The notes below the pieces were generated by a model. It made no database searches, was not told where the DNA came from, and saw only the letters and a program-made list of their open reading frames with translations. This document shows, in pieces, positions 6,548 through 14,268 of a stretch of DNA of 33,896 nt. The first letter of the stretch is position 1, and each line of letters starts with the position of its first letter. The translations under genes were made by a program, and so were the position numbers. This stretch comes from a virus: the IMG/VR virus record IMGVR_UViG_3300025732_002268, positions 1-33,896 of that record; one strand, given 5' to 3'.

Positions 6548-7203
6548 TGTTCAAGGTCGTTATTAATAATCGAGATAGATTGACTACAACTAAAAAACTA
6601 GTTGAAGACCTTCTTGCACGCAATACACCTGAAATTTGGATTATAGACAACGCTAGTACATACCCACCTTTGCTAGAGTGGTACGACCAAGTGCCCAGCG
6701 AAGTTCGTGTGCTTAAGTACCACAATGGTGGGCATTTGGCATTATGGAGCCTAGGTGTAATTAATGACATCAAAGAGGATTGGGTATTCTATACCGATAG
6801 TGATATAGAATTAAACCCTCGCATGCCTAAAGATTATCAGAGAATTATGTACGAAGCTGCATTAGAATACGGACATAAAAAGGTTGGTTGTGCTATTGAA
6901 ATAAATGACATTCCTGAACATTATTGGTTACGTGACCAAGTACGTAGAAATGAACATCGTTGGTGGCTAAATGCTCTAGCACCAGATGTATATTTGGCCG
7001 ACACTGACACTACCTTTAACTTAAATCAAAAAGCAGATCAATTTGCCAGCATAAGGTTAGCCGGGGATTTTACTTGCCGGCATCAACCTTGGTATGTTGA
7101 TATCAACAATTTAGATTCGGAAGAACAATACTACTATGACCATTATGATGGTTGGTCATTGACACAATATACTAAACAACATAAAGCACGTAGAGAAATG
7201 TAA
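6547..7203 (+). CDS. glycosyltransferase family 2-like protein (218 aa)
   Basis: The N-terminus FKVVINNRDRLTTTKKLVED with IWIIDNAST (near residues 32-40) is the nucleotide-binding half of a GT2 fold. DWVFYTDSDIELNPRMP (near residues 76-92) contains the metal-binding D-S-D. Length is short, so it probably has only the catalytic domain. It is coupled on both sides, its TAA sharing bases with the next ATG (TAATG). A role in glycosylating phage DNA, virion proteins or host surface sugar is possible; the sequence does not say which. Confidence 0.78.
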   Translation: MFKVVINNRDRLTTTKKLVEDLLARNTPEIWIIDNASTYPPLLEWYDQVPSEVRVLKYHNGGHLALWSLGVINDIKEDWVFYTDSDIELNPRMPKDYQRIMYEAALEYGHKKVGCAIEINDIPEHYWLRDQVRRNEHRWWLNALAPDVYLADTDTTFNLNQKADQFASIRLAGDFTCRHQPWYVDINNLDSEEQYYYDHYDGWSLTQYTKQHKARREM

Positions 7204-8003
7204 TGGATAAAATCAGTTTTGTATGTACTAGCTATCGCAGAGTCACCTGCGTTGAACGAGTCATAGCTCAATATTATGCTCAAAGTCATGCCAATAAAGA
7301 GCTAATAATATTCAACACAGATATGGAATACCCATTTGAGCTAGGATTTAATGACCCAACTATTGTAGTCGTGAACAATAATATCGATTATCAAACCGGA
7401 ACAGAATACACTAACCGTGGCCAAATATGCCGTGATGCTGTTACTCATGCCAGAGGAGATTATTTTATGCTGGCAGATGATGATGACATTTACCTACCTT
7501 GGCATATGCAGCAGGCATACGAAGGTATAGTAGAAATTGGCCGAGATGCTTGGAAACCTAGGCGTAGTTTTTTTGCTCAGCCTCATCGTGTTACTCTAGT
7601 TCAAAACACGTTAGAAGCCAGTGTGATAGTTAAGATGCCTAGAATAAGACAGATTGGGTTTAGAGAAGACAAGACCGGATATGAAGGACTAAGTTGGTAC
7701 ACTCGGTTGCGGGATGAGGGACAACTTGATGAATTGAATGATAATAATGTACCTAGTTATTGCTTCAATTGGTCGGATCCACATGAAATTGCCGGTCATA
7801 AACAGAGTGGCAACATAGATAACCCTACCAATTTTGAAGAACATAAACAAGCCAGTTTAGATTATGCACGTAGACCACTACAGCCACTAGACCAATCGTC
7901 ATTAGCTCAAGTTTATGCAAGATACTATGATTGGTATAGGCATAATCAACATGAGATCAACATGGCCTATTATGACCGTTATGCACGCCAGTATGTGGGA
8001 TAA
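7203..8003 (+). CDS. glycosyltransferase family 2-like protein (266 aa)
   Basis: The protein begins with ISFVCTSYRRVTCVERVI and continues to GDYFMLADDDDIYLPWHM near residues 88-105, where the run of Asp residues gives the DxD metal site of GT2 enzymes. The C-terminal part is Tyr/His/Gln-rich and has no membrane helix, so the enzyme should be cytosolic. It closes the glycosyltransferase run. A consensus sigma70 promoter starts two bases after its stop, marking the end of this transcription unit. Confidence 0.82.
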   Translation: MDKISFVCTSYRRVTCVERVIAQYYAQSHANKELIIFNTDMEYPFELGFNDPTIVVVNNNIDYQTGTEYTNRGQICRDAVTHARGDYFMLADDDDIYLPWHMQQAYEGIVEIGRDAWKPRRSFFAQPHRVTLVQNTLEASVIVKMPRIRQIGFREDKTGYEGLSWYTRLRDEGQLDELNDNNVPSYCFNWSDPHEIAGHKQSGNIDNPTNFEEHKQASLDYARRPLQPLDQSSLAQVYARYYDWYRHNQHEINMAYYDRYARQYVG

Positions 8004-8004
8004 T

Positions 8005-8033
8005 TTGACACTAGTATTAAATAGTTGTATAAT
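8005..8033 (+). promoter_or_regulatory. consensus sigma70 promoter TTGACA-17-TATAAT
   Basis: Both hexamers are perfect with optimal 17-nt spacing (TTGACA 8005-8010, TATAAT 8028-8033). The expected start of transcription is near 8040, which is also the A of the ATG of the next gene. That gene might therefore be read from a leaderless mRNA, or the promoter may mainly serve genes downstream. Confidence 0.85.
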
Positions 8034-8039
8034 TGAGGC

Positions 8040-8219
8040 ATGAATTCCTTATCTACTGTAATTACCGATGCTGATCGTGCCACACGAGCAGCCAAATGGT
8101 GTCGGCGTAATCGTATCGAGTATGATTTAGAATATTGGGGTTGGCCCAGCGCCACTAGATATCGATTCAAATTTATGAATGATAACGATCTTGTTCTTTT
8201 TTCTTTGAAATGGGTATAA
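8040..8219 (+). CDS. small aromatic-rich phage protein (59 aa)
   Basis: A 60-codon ORF from ATG 8040 to TAA 8217-8219, with GAGG four bases upstream. The product has RAAKWCRRNRIEYDLEYWGW then [22 protein letters not shown], a short helix followed by three strands. I recall similar tiny proteins with a 'Y-W-G-W-P' core in T4-like phages, function unknown. It is supported by its fit between adjacent genes and its position immediately after a perfect promoter. The next gene overlaps its last codons. Confidence 0.65.
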   Translation: MNSLSTVITDADRATRAAKWCRRNRIEYDLEYWGWPSATRYRFKFMNDNDLVLFSLKWV

Positions 8220-8533
8220 ATATGGAAATGCAAGAATTTTGGTCTTTTGTAATTAATGCTTTATTGTTTTTCTTTGCCTACAAAATCGGGCAAGTAAGCG
8301 TATGGATTAAAATTGGACAGATTCACAAGGCTGAAATTCAAAATCGCATAACCGAAGTAAAGTTGCCAGGGCAGAGGCCTGTTATCACAGTAGAAGAAAT
8401 AAATGGCATTTTTTATGCCTATGACGGCAATGATTTTCTAGCACAGGCCAAGAGTGCAGATGAATTGGGTCGTGCTATTGCTGATCGCTTTCCTACCAAA
8501 TACCATTTGGCTAAAGTAGAGATCAAAGCCTAA
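8210..8533 (+). CDS. membrane-anchored small phage protein (107 aa)
   Basis: One hydrophobic segment, [20 protein letters not shown] (residues 11-30), is followed by a hydrophilic domain of about 75 residues, suggesting a single-pass inner-membrane protein. The C-terminal domain ([20 protein letters not shown], then a helix and a final strand) looks like a small alpha/beta fold seen in phage proteins of unknown function. Start choices are ATG 8210, 8222 or 8228; none has a strong RBS. A TATAAATA late element (8215-8222) overlaps the start, so a late transcript would begin near 8228. Confidence 0.65.
   Translation: MGINMEMQEFWSFVINALLFFFAYKIGQVSVWIKIGQIHKAEIQNRITEVKLPGQRPVITVEEINGIFYAYDGNDFLAQAKSADELGRAIADRFPTKYHLAKVEIKA
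8215..8222 (+). promoter_or_regulatory. T4-type late promoter TATAAATA (exact)
   Basis: An exact match to the T4 late octamer lies at the junction of two genes. It would give transcripts beginning near 8228, at or inside the start of the membrane-protein gene, so its main effect may be on infA and sod downstream. It also encodes part of codons of both genes, so it could be chance. Confidence 0.45.
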
Positions 8534-8540
8534 TCCCCGC

Positions 8541-8548
8541 AATAAATA
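8541..8548 (+). promoter_or_regulatory. late promoter-like AATAAATA upstream of infA
   Basis: One mismatch to the T4 late octamer, in the only gap of this region (8534-8565). The expected transcript start is near 8554, just before AAGGAG at 8555-8560 and the TTG start at 8566. This spacing is what a functional late promoter would show. Confidence 0.6.
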
Positions 8549-8565
8549 TACAACAAGGAGAAATT

Positions 8566-8784
8566 TTGTCCAAAGAAGATATTTTAACCATTCCTGGTAC
8601 AGTATATGAAGTTTTACCCAATGCTATGTTTAGGGTCGAGCTTGAGAACAAGCATAAAATCATAGCTTACCTAGGTGGTAAAATGCGTAAGAACGATATC
8701 AAAATCATACAAGGCGATCGAGTAGACATAGAAATGTCCCCATATGACATGACTCGTGGTCGTGTGATTTATAGAAAAAAGTAG
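8566..8784 (+). CDS. infA: translation initiation factor IF-1 (72 aa), TTG start
   Basis: The protein has exactly the normal IF-1 length and aligns by eye over its whole length with E. coli IF-1. Matching blocks are [60 protein letters not shown] and [12 protein letters not shown], an S1-like OB fold. IF-1 binds the 30S A site and assists IF-2 and IF-3 in start-codon selection. The start is TTG with AAGGAG five bases upstream, perhaps to limit expression. A phage copy could favour phage mRNAs or compensate for host shut-off (inference). It forms a unit with sod, which starts one base after the infA stop. Confidence 0.95.
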   Translation: MSKEDILTIPGTVYEVLPNAMFRVELENKHKIIAYLGGKMRKNDIKIIQGDRVDIEMSPYDMTRGRVIYRKK

Positions 8785-8785
8785 C

Positions 8786-9322
8786 ATGGATATACGTGAC
8801 TTAATTACCATTGTTGAAGGCAGCACCAAACTAGAATTAAAAAAACTACGTTATTCACGTGGTGCACTAGCTCCTGTTCTTACAGAATTAGCCATGAATA
8901 GGCACCTTGACCTAGCTCGTGGGTACGTAGAACGCTACAATGATGGCAAGGGTGATCCTTCGTTTAACGAAGCCGGTGCTTTCTTACACAATATCTTTTT
9001 TGAACAATTTCGTTCACCTACTAGCAATAACAGACCAGCCGGACCAGTTAATACATTAATTAACAAGAAGTATAACACTTTTGGTGATTTCAAGGAAAAG
9101 TTTGCCGAGACTGCCATGGGTGTACAAGGTTCAGGGTGGGTATACTTGGCTAGAAATGGTGAAATCAAAACTATTAAAAATCATGCAAAACGCACAGACA
9201 TACTATTATTGGTGGATTGGTGGGAACACGTTTGGGTCACTGATTACGGCACCAACAAGAAAAAATACCTCGATAACATTTGGCGGATAATCAATTGGGG
9301 CGTGATTAATAGTAGGTTGTAG
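8786..9322 (+). CDS. Fe/Mn-type superoxide dismutase-like protein (178 aa)
   Basis: Family landmarks are in order: LRYSRGALAPVL, GYVERYN (second-shell Tyr), AGAFLHNIFFEQF (second His ligand), GSGWVYL, then LLVDWWEHVWVTDY with the Asp and His ligands and a final IWRIINWGVI. The enzyme converts superoxide to H2O2 and O2. It is shorter than cellular SODs (about 190-205 aa). The first helix differs: its only His lies seven residues before the Tyr instead of eight, and the usual second His is Leu, so metal binding may be altered. Probably a real but diverged SOD, functionally linked to phage AhpC/AhpD. Confidence 0.85.
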   Translation: MDIRDLITIVEGSTKLELKKLRYSRGALAPVLTELAMNRHLDLARGYVERYNDGKGDPSFNEAGAFLHNIFFEQFRSPTSNNRPAGPVNTLINKKYNTFGDFKEKFAETAMGVQGSGWVYLARNGEIKTIKNHAKRTDILLLVDWWEHVWVTDYGTNKKKYLDNIWRIINWGVINSRL

Positions 9323-9331
9323 GATCTACTT

Positions 9332-10798
9332 ATGTGGTTTGGTTATCTCACTCTAGCGGTTGCCTTCTTCCTTAGTGTAGTAGCAGCCTATTACTCGGTA
9401 TTAGGACTAGTGGCCATATTCTCAGCCGCGGTAATACCTGTTATGATCATGGGCGGCGCACTAGAAACCGGCAAAGTTATTGCTGCTATGTGGCTGCACA
9501 GAAATTGGCATCGTGCGCCATGGACCTATAAAGCCTACTTATTACCCAGTTTATTGGCACTCATGCTGTTAACCAGCATGGGCACATTTGGTTATCTAAG
9601 TAAAGCACATAGTGATCAAAGTCTAGTGTCAGGTGATGTAACTAGTAAAATTGCTATCTATGATGAAAAGATTCGAATAGCCAAGGAGAATATCGATGGT
9701 AATAGGGCAGCACTTAAACAGTTGGATGCAGCAGTGGACCAAATTATGGGGCGCTCAACGACAGAATCGGGTGCGGAAAGATCAGTACAGATTAGACGAC
9801 AACAGGCACCAGAGCGTCAAAGGCTTATCCGTGACATCGAAACCGAACAAAAGAAAATTAGTGAGCTTAATGAAGCAAGAGCTCCTATTGCTGCGGAAGT
9901 TAGAAAGGTCGAAGCCGAAGTTGGTCCGATTAAGTATATAGCAGCACTGATCTATGGTGATACCACAGATAACAATTTGTTAGAATCTGCTGTACGTTGG
10001 GTTATTATACTAATTGTCGTAGTATTCGATCCTTTAGCAATCGTGCTTATCTTAGCCGGTAGCAGACATTTAGAGTGGGAACGTCAATTAAGAGCACCAC
10101 CAACTACTACAACTTCAACAACGTCAACAAGTACTTCAACTACTTCTACAACCAGTTCAACTACAACTAGTTCAACAACCACCACTACAACGCAACCTCC
10201 AAGTGCCAAGCAGGTTTATCTAGAGCGCCCATGGGTAGGCAAGGTACCGGGTATACGACTTCCTCCTCAAGTATATCGAGCCGATGAACCTAAGCATGAG
10301 ATAATACAACATATAGAAGATGTAAAAGATATACTACCAGAATACCGTGACATACCACTGTATACAGTCATGGATAACGAACACGTTATAATCGATGGCG
10401 CTGTATATCATCATAGGGTACTAAAGGATATTGGTTATGGAGACATACTAGTTGATCTAGAACGTAAAAAATCCGGCGAAGTTGAATTAGATTTATTACC
10501 GAAACCTGATCACGAAGCCAGTTTTGGTAGAGAGTTTCCTCGTAATCCTACCCGAGGACAGATGCATGTAAGCATAGCCACAGTTCCTAGCAAGTTATAC
10601 AAATATAATGGTAATAAGTGGATAGAGGTAGACAAAAACATTAGCGACAGCTATACTCACAATGAAGCATACATACGTTACATTATTAAGTGTGTAGAAA
10701 ATGGTGAGATAGCTCCTGAAGATTTAACTCAAAATGAACAAGATTTGGTTTTCGAATACTTAAAAAATGTCAAGTCAAATTATAACCCCACCAGATAA
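9332..10798 (+). CDS. membrane and coiled-coil protein with Thr/Ser-rich linker (488 aa)
   Basis: Three hydrophobic segments fill the first 95 residues. A charged coiled coil follows (about 105-195), then another membrane segment near 217-245 (WVIILIVVVFDPLAIVLILA). Residues ~257-290 are almost only Thr and Ser, encoded by a low-complexity stretch (10096-10198). The C-terminal domain of about 195 residues is soluble and ends in a helical part. I recall proteins of this build in T4-like marine phages, without known function. A spanin-like, envelope-remodelling or injection role is conceivable, but no lysis motif is visible. Confidence 0.75.
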   Translation: MWFGYLTLAVAFFLSVVAAYYSVLGLVAIFSAAVIPVMIMGGALETGKVIAAMWLHRNWHRAPWTYKAYLLPSLLALMLLTSMGTFGYLSKAHSDQSLVSGDVTSKIAIYDEKIRIAKENIDGNRAALKQLDAAVDQIMGRSTTESGAERSVQIRRQQAPERQRLIRDIETEQKKISELNEARAPIAAEVRKVEAEVGPIKYIAALIYGDTTDNNLLESAVRWVIILIVVVFDPLAIVLILAGSRHLEWERQLRAPPTTTTSTTSTSTSTTSTTSSTTTSSTTTTTTQPPSAKQVYLERPWVGKVPGIRLPPQVYRADEPKHEIIQHIEDVKDILPEYRDIPLYTVMDNEHVIIDGAVYHHRVLKDIGYGDILVDLERKKSGEVELDLLPKPDHEASFGREFPRNPTRGQMHVSIATVPSKLYKYNGNKWIEVDKNISDSYTHNEAYIRYIIKCVENGEIAPEDLTQNEQDLVFEYLKNVKSNYNPTR

Positions 10799-11117
10799 AA
10801 TCTTAAGCCCTCATAGCTATTTGGTAATTAACGCAGTAGATAATGACATAGACACTCTGGTGCTATGGTTAAAAACTGTGCCCGAGTTATACGATATACA
10901 TCTTTGGCATGTGCAAATGTCTGACTCGGACATGTGGTTATTTCATGTTATCAGTGGAGTCAGTTTCATTTTAGTGAATCAAAAATACGAACGTTTTCTC
11001 CCACCAAATGTACAGCGAGTTTTATCTAGAAAAACTAATCGTGCTTATTTTGGTGAGGGCACAGAATCACCTGAACTTATTCAGTGGTTCTTACGTTGGC
11101 GAATAGAAAAAATTTGA
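10767..11117 (+). CDS. hypothetical phage protein (116 aa)
   Basis: Starts at ATG 10767, 32 bases inside the previous gene. The sequence is an alpha/beta mix with no signal peptide. The segment DNDIDTLVLWLKTVPELYDI and the aromatic C-terminus (ELIQWFLRWRIEKI) are the most distinctive parts. No family recognised. It is the last gene before the dnaK promoter, whose -35 hexamer overlaps its stop codon. Confidence 0.6.
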   Translation: MSSQIITPPDKILSPHSYLVINAVDNDIDTLVLWLKTVPELYDIHLWHVQMSDSDMWLFHVISGVSFILVNQKYERFLPPNVQRVLSRKTNRAYFGEGTESPELIQWFLRWRIEKI

Positions 11118-11144
11118 CATAAAGTCTAATATCAGGTATAAATA
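11114..11144 (+). promoter_or_regulatory. dual dnaK promoter: sigma70 overlapped by exact TATAAATA
   Basis: TTGACA (11114-11119) is followed 17 bases later by TATAAA (11137-11142), a strong sigma70 promoter. The same -10 region is also an exact T4 late octamer TATAAATA (11137-11144). dnaK could therefore be read by unmodified host polymerase and again by late-modified polymerase from nearly the same start near 11150. No sigma32-type heat-shock consensus was seen. Confidence 0.7.
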
Positions 11145-11204
11145 CGTATGTAAGATGCCTGAACAGGGTTTTACAAATTCTTGCTTAATTAAAGGAGATA
11201 AACA

Positions 11205-13112
11205 ATGAGCAAAGTCATTGGTATCGATTTAGGTACCACCAATAGTTGCGTAGCAGTTGTAGAGAATGGAACCACAAAGGTTCTAGAAAATGCCGAAGGC
11301 GCACGAACCACTCCCAGTATTGTTGCTTACACTGACGCAGAAGTCTTAGTTGGTGCACCAGCAAAACGTCAAGCAGTAACCAATCCCAAGAATACAATTT
11401 ATGCCGCAAAGCGTCTAATTGGTCGCCGCTTTGAGGAAGAAGCAGTACAAAAAGACATTGGCCTTATGCCATATAGCATCGTCAAGGCCGACAATGGTGA
11501 TGCTTGGATTGAGGCCAACGGTGAACGTATGGCACCACCTCAGGTGAGTGCTGAAGTACTGCGTAAGATGAAAAAGACCGCAGAGGACTATCTAGGCCAT
11601 GATGTTACCCAAGCTGTTATTACTGTTCCGGCCTATTTTAATGATAGTCAGCGTCAAGCTACTAAAGATGCTGGCCGCATTGCTGGCTTGGAAGTTCTTC
11701 GTATCATTAATGAACCGACTGCTGCCGCGCTGGCTTATGGCGTTGATAAATCGGATAAAGCGGATCGTAAGGTAGCTGTATACGATTTAGGTGGTGGTAC
11801 ATTTGACGTGTCAATCATTGAGATTTCCAATGTAGATGGTGACAAGCAAATCGAAGTACTTAGCACCAACGGTGACACGTTCCTAGGTGGTGAAGACTTT
11901 GACCAACGCTTGATGGACTACTTGATTGACGAGTTCAAACGGGAACAAGGTGTTGACCTCTCTAAAGATGTATTGGCTCTACAGCGTCTAAAAGAAGCAG
12001 CAGAAAAGGCCAAGATCGAATTGTCAAGTACGAACAGTACCGCAGTAAACTTGCCTTATGTTACTGCTGATGCTACTGGTCCCAAGCACATGAACATTAA
12101 CATCACTCGTGCTAAACTAGAAAGTCTGGTAGATGAGTTAATTCAACGCAGTGTAGGCCCATGCCAAACTGCCATGCGAGATGCTGGTGTCTCAACTGGG
12201 GACATTGACGAAGTTATTCTTGTTGGTGGCATGACTCGTATGCCCAAAGTACAAGATACTGTAGAAAAGTTGTTTGGTCGTGCTCCACGTCGAGACGTGA
12301 ACCCAGACGAAGCTGTAGCAGTTGGCGCTGCTGTACAAGGCGCTGTACTAGCAGGTGATCGTAAGGATGTGCTCTTGCTTGACGTTACTCCATTAAGTCT
12401 TGGTATTGAAACTTTAGGTGGTGTAATGACTAAAGTGATTCAAAAGAATACAACTATTCCTACCAAGCATAGCCAAGTATTCTCTACAGCCGAGCATAAC
12501 CAACCTGCTGTTACTATCAAGGTATTCCAAGGTGAGCGTGAAGTTGCTGTACATAATAAGTTGCTAGGTGAATTTAGTTTGGATGGTATTCCGCCAGCAC
12601 CAAAAGGACAGCCACAAATCGAAGTTACCTTTGACATTGACGCCAATGGTATTCTCAAAGTACGTGCAGCAGACAAGAACACTGGCAAAGAAAACAACAT
12701 CACTATCAAGGCCAGTTCAGGTCTAAGTGAGGCTGAAATTCAACGCATGGTAAAAGATGCCGAGGACAATGCCGAAGCTGATAAGAAAGTTGTTGAACTA
12801 GTTGGTGCTCGTAATAGTGCAGATAGTCAAATTGATTTTGTTAAGAAGGACTTTGATGAATATAAATCAAAGTTACCTGAGGACGAAGCTAAGAAAATCG
12901 AAGAGGCTATTGCAGCACTAGAAGAAGTAAAAAAGGGTGATGATCCAGAAGTGATTCGCACCAAGATTTCAGACATGATGCAGTCAACCAACGAGTTGTA
13001 TCGCATCAAGAGCGAGGCTGAAAAGGCAGCAGCCGAAGCTAAACCAGCAGAAGACAGCAAGGACACGGTTGTTGATGCTGAGTTTACTGAAAAACCTGCC
13101 GATAAGAAGTAA
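11205..13112 (+). CDS. dnaK: Hsp70 chaperone DnaK, full length (635 aa)
   Basis: All Hsp70 landmarks are present: [13 protein letters not shown] (residues 5-17), [47 protein letters not shown], and the linker [20 protein letters not shown] before the substrate-binding domain. The C-terminus ends in a helical lid and VVDAEFTEK, as in proteobacterial DnaK. Length is normal, so the gene is intact rather than a remnant. DnaK refolds proteins with DnaJ and GrpE, not seen here, so host co-chaperones are needed. It has its own promoter, RBS AAGGAG, and is followed by Hsp20. Likely acquired from a betaproteobacterial host; complete Hsp70 genes are rare in phages. Confidence 0.97.
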   Translation: MSKVIGIDLGTTNSCVAVVENGTTKVLENAEGARTTPSIVAYTDAEVLVGAPAKRQAVTNPKNTIYAAKRLIGRRFEEEAVQKDIGLMPYSIVKADNGDAWIEANGERMAPPQVSAEVLRKMKKTAEDYLGHDVTQAVITVPAYFNDSQRQATKDAGRIAGLEVLRIINEPTAAALAYGVDKSDKADRKVAVYDLGGGTFDVSIIEISNVDGDKQIEVLSTNGDTFLGGEDFDQRLMDYLIDEFKREQGVDLSKDVLALQRLKEAAEKAKIELSSTNSTAVNLPYVTADATGPKHMNINITRAKLESLVDELIQRSVGPCQTAMRDAGVSTGDIDEVILVGGMTRMPKVQDTVEKLFGRAPRRDVNPDEAVAVGAAVQGAVLAGDRKDVLLLDVTPLSLGIETLGGVMTKVIQKNTTIPTKHSQVFSTAEHNQPAVTIKVFQGEREVAVHNKLLGEFSLDGIPPAPKGQPQIEVTFDIDANGILKVRAADKNTGKENNITIKASSGLSEAEIQRMVKDAEDNAEADKKVVELVGARNSADSQIDFVKKDFDEYKSKLPEDEAKKIEEAIAALEEVKKGDDPEVIRTKISDMMQSTNELYRIKSEAEKAAAEAKPAEDSKDTVVDAEFTEKPADKK

Positions 13113-13126
13113 TTTACTAGTGTCTA

Positions 13127-13150
13127 GGGAGTGCCGATCATCGGGCTCCC
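13127..13150 (+). other. hairpin between dnaK and hsp20
   Basis: GGGAG (13127-13131) and CTCCC (13146-13150) can pair around an inner CCGAT/ATCGG. There is no following T-run, so it is not a standard terminator. It may set the dnaK/hsp20 mRNA ratio by RNA processing or partial attenuation. Confidence 0.4.
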
Positions 13151-13183
13151 ACTCTAAACTTGCTTATGAAAGGAGAAAAGAAA

Positions 13184-13636
13184 ATGAGTACACTAACACT
13201 AAAAGCCTTTGATATTCCTACCATTGCTCGATATAGCGTAGGTCTAGACGAACTGTTTGACACACTAAGTCGCAGTGTCAATGCTGGTTCCAACAGTAAC
13301 TATCCTCCATACAACATTATTCGTTATGATGAGAATCGTTATGCGGTAGAAATCGCTCTTGCTGGTTTCAAAGAGGATGAAGTTGAAATCACAGTACACG
13401 AAGGTTACCTTACAGTAGAAGGACAGCAAAAGGTCAAGACTGGTGACTTAGACGGACCTGTTTACTTGCATCATGGTATCAGTAAACGTGATTTCCGTAA
13501 GACATGGCCATTGGGTAATCATGTAGAAGTCACTGCGGCTAACTTTGCTGATGGTGTTCTTACTGTAGCATTAGAACGCATAGTTCCAGAAGAATTGAAA
13601 CCCAAAAAGATTGCTATCACTAGCAAAAAGCGTTAA
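13184..13636 (+). CDS. small heat shock protein, Hsp20/IbpA family (150 aa)
   Basis: The alpha-crystallin domain spans about residues 35-130. It includes PPYNIIRYDENRYAVEIALA, GFKEDEVEITVHEGYLTVEG and a late FADGVLTVALER, as in IbpA/IbpB. The start ATG 13184 follows AAAGGAG; an upstream in-frame ATG at 13166 would include the RBS in the protein and is rejected. Hsp20 proteins hold unfolding proteins for later refolding by Hsp70. Cyanophages of the T4 type also carry hsp20, but here it sits next to dnaK, giving a holdase/foldase pair. A strong terminator follows the gene. Confidence 0.95.
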   Translation: MSTLTLKAFDIPTIARYSVGLDELFDTLSRSVNAGSNSNYPPYNIIRYDENRYAVEIALAGFKEDEVEITVHEGYLTVEGQQKVKTGDLDGPVYLHHGISKRDFRKTWPLGNHVEVTAANFADGVLTVALERIVPEELKPKKIAITSKKR

Positions 13637-13641
13637 TATTA

Positions 13642-13667
13642 GTGCGGGGCTAGACCCCGCACTTTTT
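13642..13667 (+). terminator. rho-independent terminator after hsp20
   Basis: GTGCGGGG (13642-13649) pairs perfectly with CCCCGCAC (13655-13662) around CTAGA and is followed by TTTTT. It ends the dnaK-hsp20 unit; the ClpS RBS AGGAGG lies right after it. Confidence 0.92.
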
Positions 13668-13678
13668 AGGAGGTAGTC

Positions 13679-13981
13679 ATGGGTACCGATACTATTGTTA
13701 AAATCAAACCCATTGTTCAAATCAAAGAACCCCCATTGTATAAAGTGATCTATGTCAATGATGATCAAACCACAATGGAATTTGTTATCGAAAGTCTTGT
13801 GATCGTATTCCATATCGAACGAGAAGCTGCTATGGAGATCACACACCAAATCCATGAGCAAGGAGCTGCTGTAGTTGCTGTATTACCATTTGAAATAGCA
13901 GAACAAAAAGGTATCGAAGTCAGTGTCATGGCCAAGCGTCATGGCTTTCCACTTGTAGTTAAACTCGAGGCAGATGAATGA
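13679..13981 (+). CDS. clpS: ClpS-like adaptor of ClpA protease (100 aa)
   Basis: The ClpS core is clear: LYKVIYVNDDQTTMEFVIES with N27, D28 and D29 in the N-degron binding position, then H59 in HQIHEQGAAV, and a final HGFPLVVKLEADE. Length is typical. ClpS binds N-terminal Leu/Phe/Trp/Tyr of substrates and docks on ClpA, which speeds N-end-rule degradation and slows ClpAP breakdown of ssrA-tagged proteins. With the phage tmRNA and YccA-like protein in the same window, it may redirect host proteolysis (inference). The stop overlaps the next start (ATGA). Confidence 0.92.
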   Translation: MGTDTIVKIKPIVQIKEPPLYKVIYVNDDQTTMEFVIESLVIVFHIEREAAMEITHQIHEQGAAVVAVLPFEIAEQKGIEVSVMAKRHGFPLVVKLEADE

Positions 13982-14268
13982 AATCAGTACACGAACTCAC
14001 TGATCTAGAACTAGAAGATTGTGTAAATGGCTCAACCAATATTGCAATGTTGCGAGAAATATTAACCAAGCATGGTGTGGTTGATGAACAAGGTTGGATT
14101 GATCCCGAAATATTTGCCGATTGGTTTGCTGCTGGCATTGAAGGTTTTATAGATGCTGTACCTGACACAGATGAATGGCAAGCGGCCTATGATAACAACT
14201 GGAATTGGGGATACGACATAGGTGACAACATCAACAGCTATATCAGTGACAATTTTACAAATGAGTAA
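13978..14268 (+). CDS. acidic hypothetical protein (96 aa)
   Basis: The product is strongly acidic and rich in Asp, Asn and Trp, with a long helical N-terminal half (VHELTDLELEDCVNGSTNIA) and a C-terminal WNWGYDIGDNINSYI. No family recognised. It is translationally coupled to clpS through ATGA and to the next gene through an ATGAGTAA overlap. The acidity could suggest a protein-binding or DNA-mimic role, but there is no direct evidence for either. Confidence 0.65.
   Translation: MKSVHELTDLELEDCVNGSTNIAMLREILTKHGVVDEQGWIDPEIFADWFAAGIEGFIDAVPDTDEWQAAYDNNWNWGYDIGDNINSYISDNFTNE

Noticed and set aside
10096-10198. Simple-sequence repeat as a regulatory or structural DNA element
   Set aside because: It stays in frame as a Thr/Ser linker inside a long gene, so coding explains it.
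12440-13066. Minus-strand ORFs opposite dnaK
   Set aside because: dnaK is a certain gene here; the opposite frames are shadows of its conserved codons.
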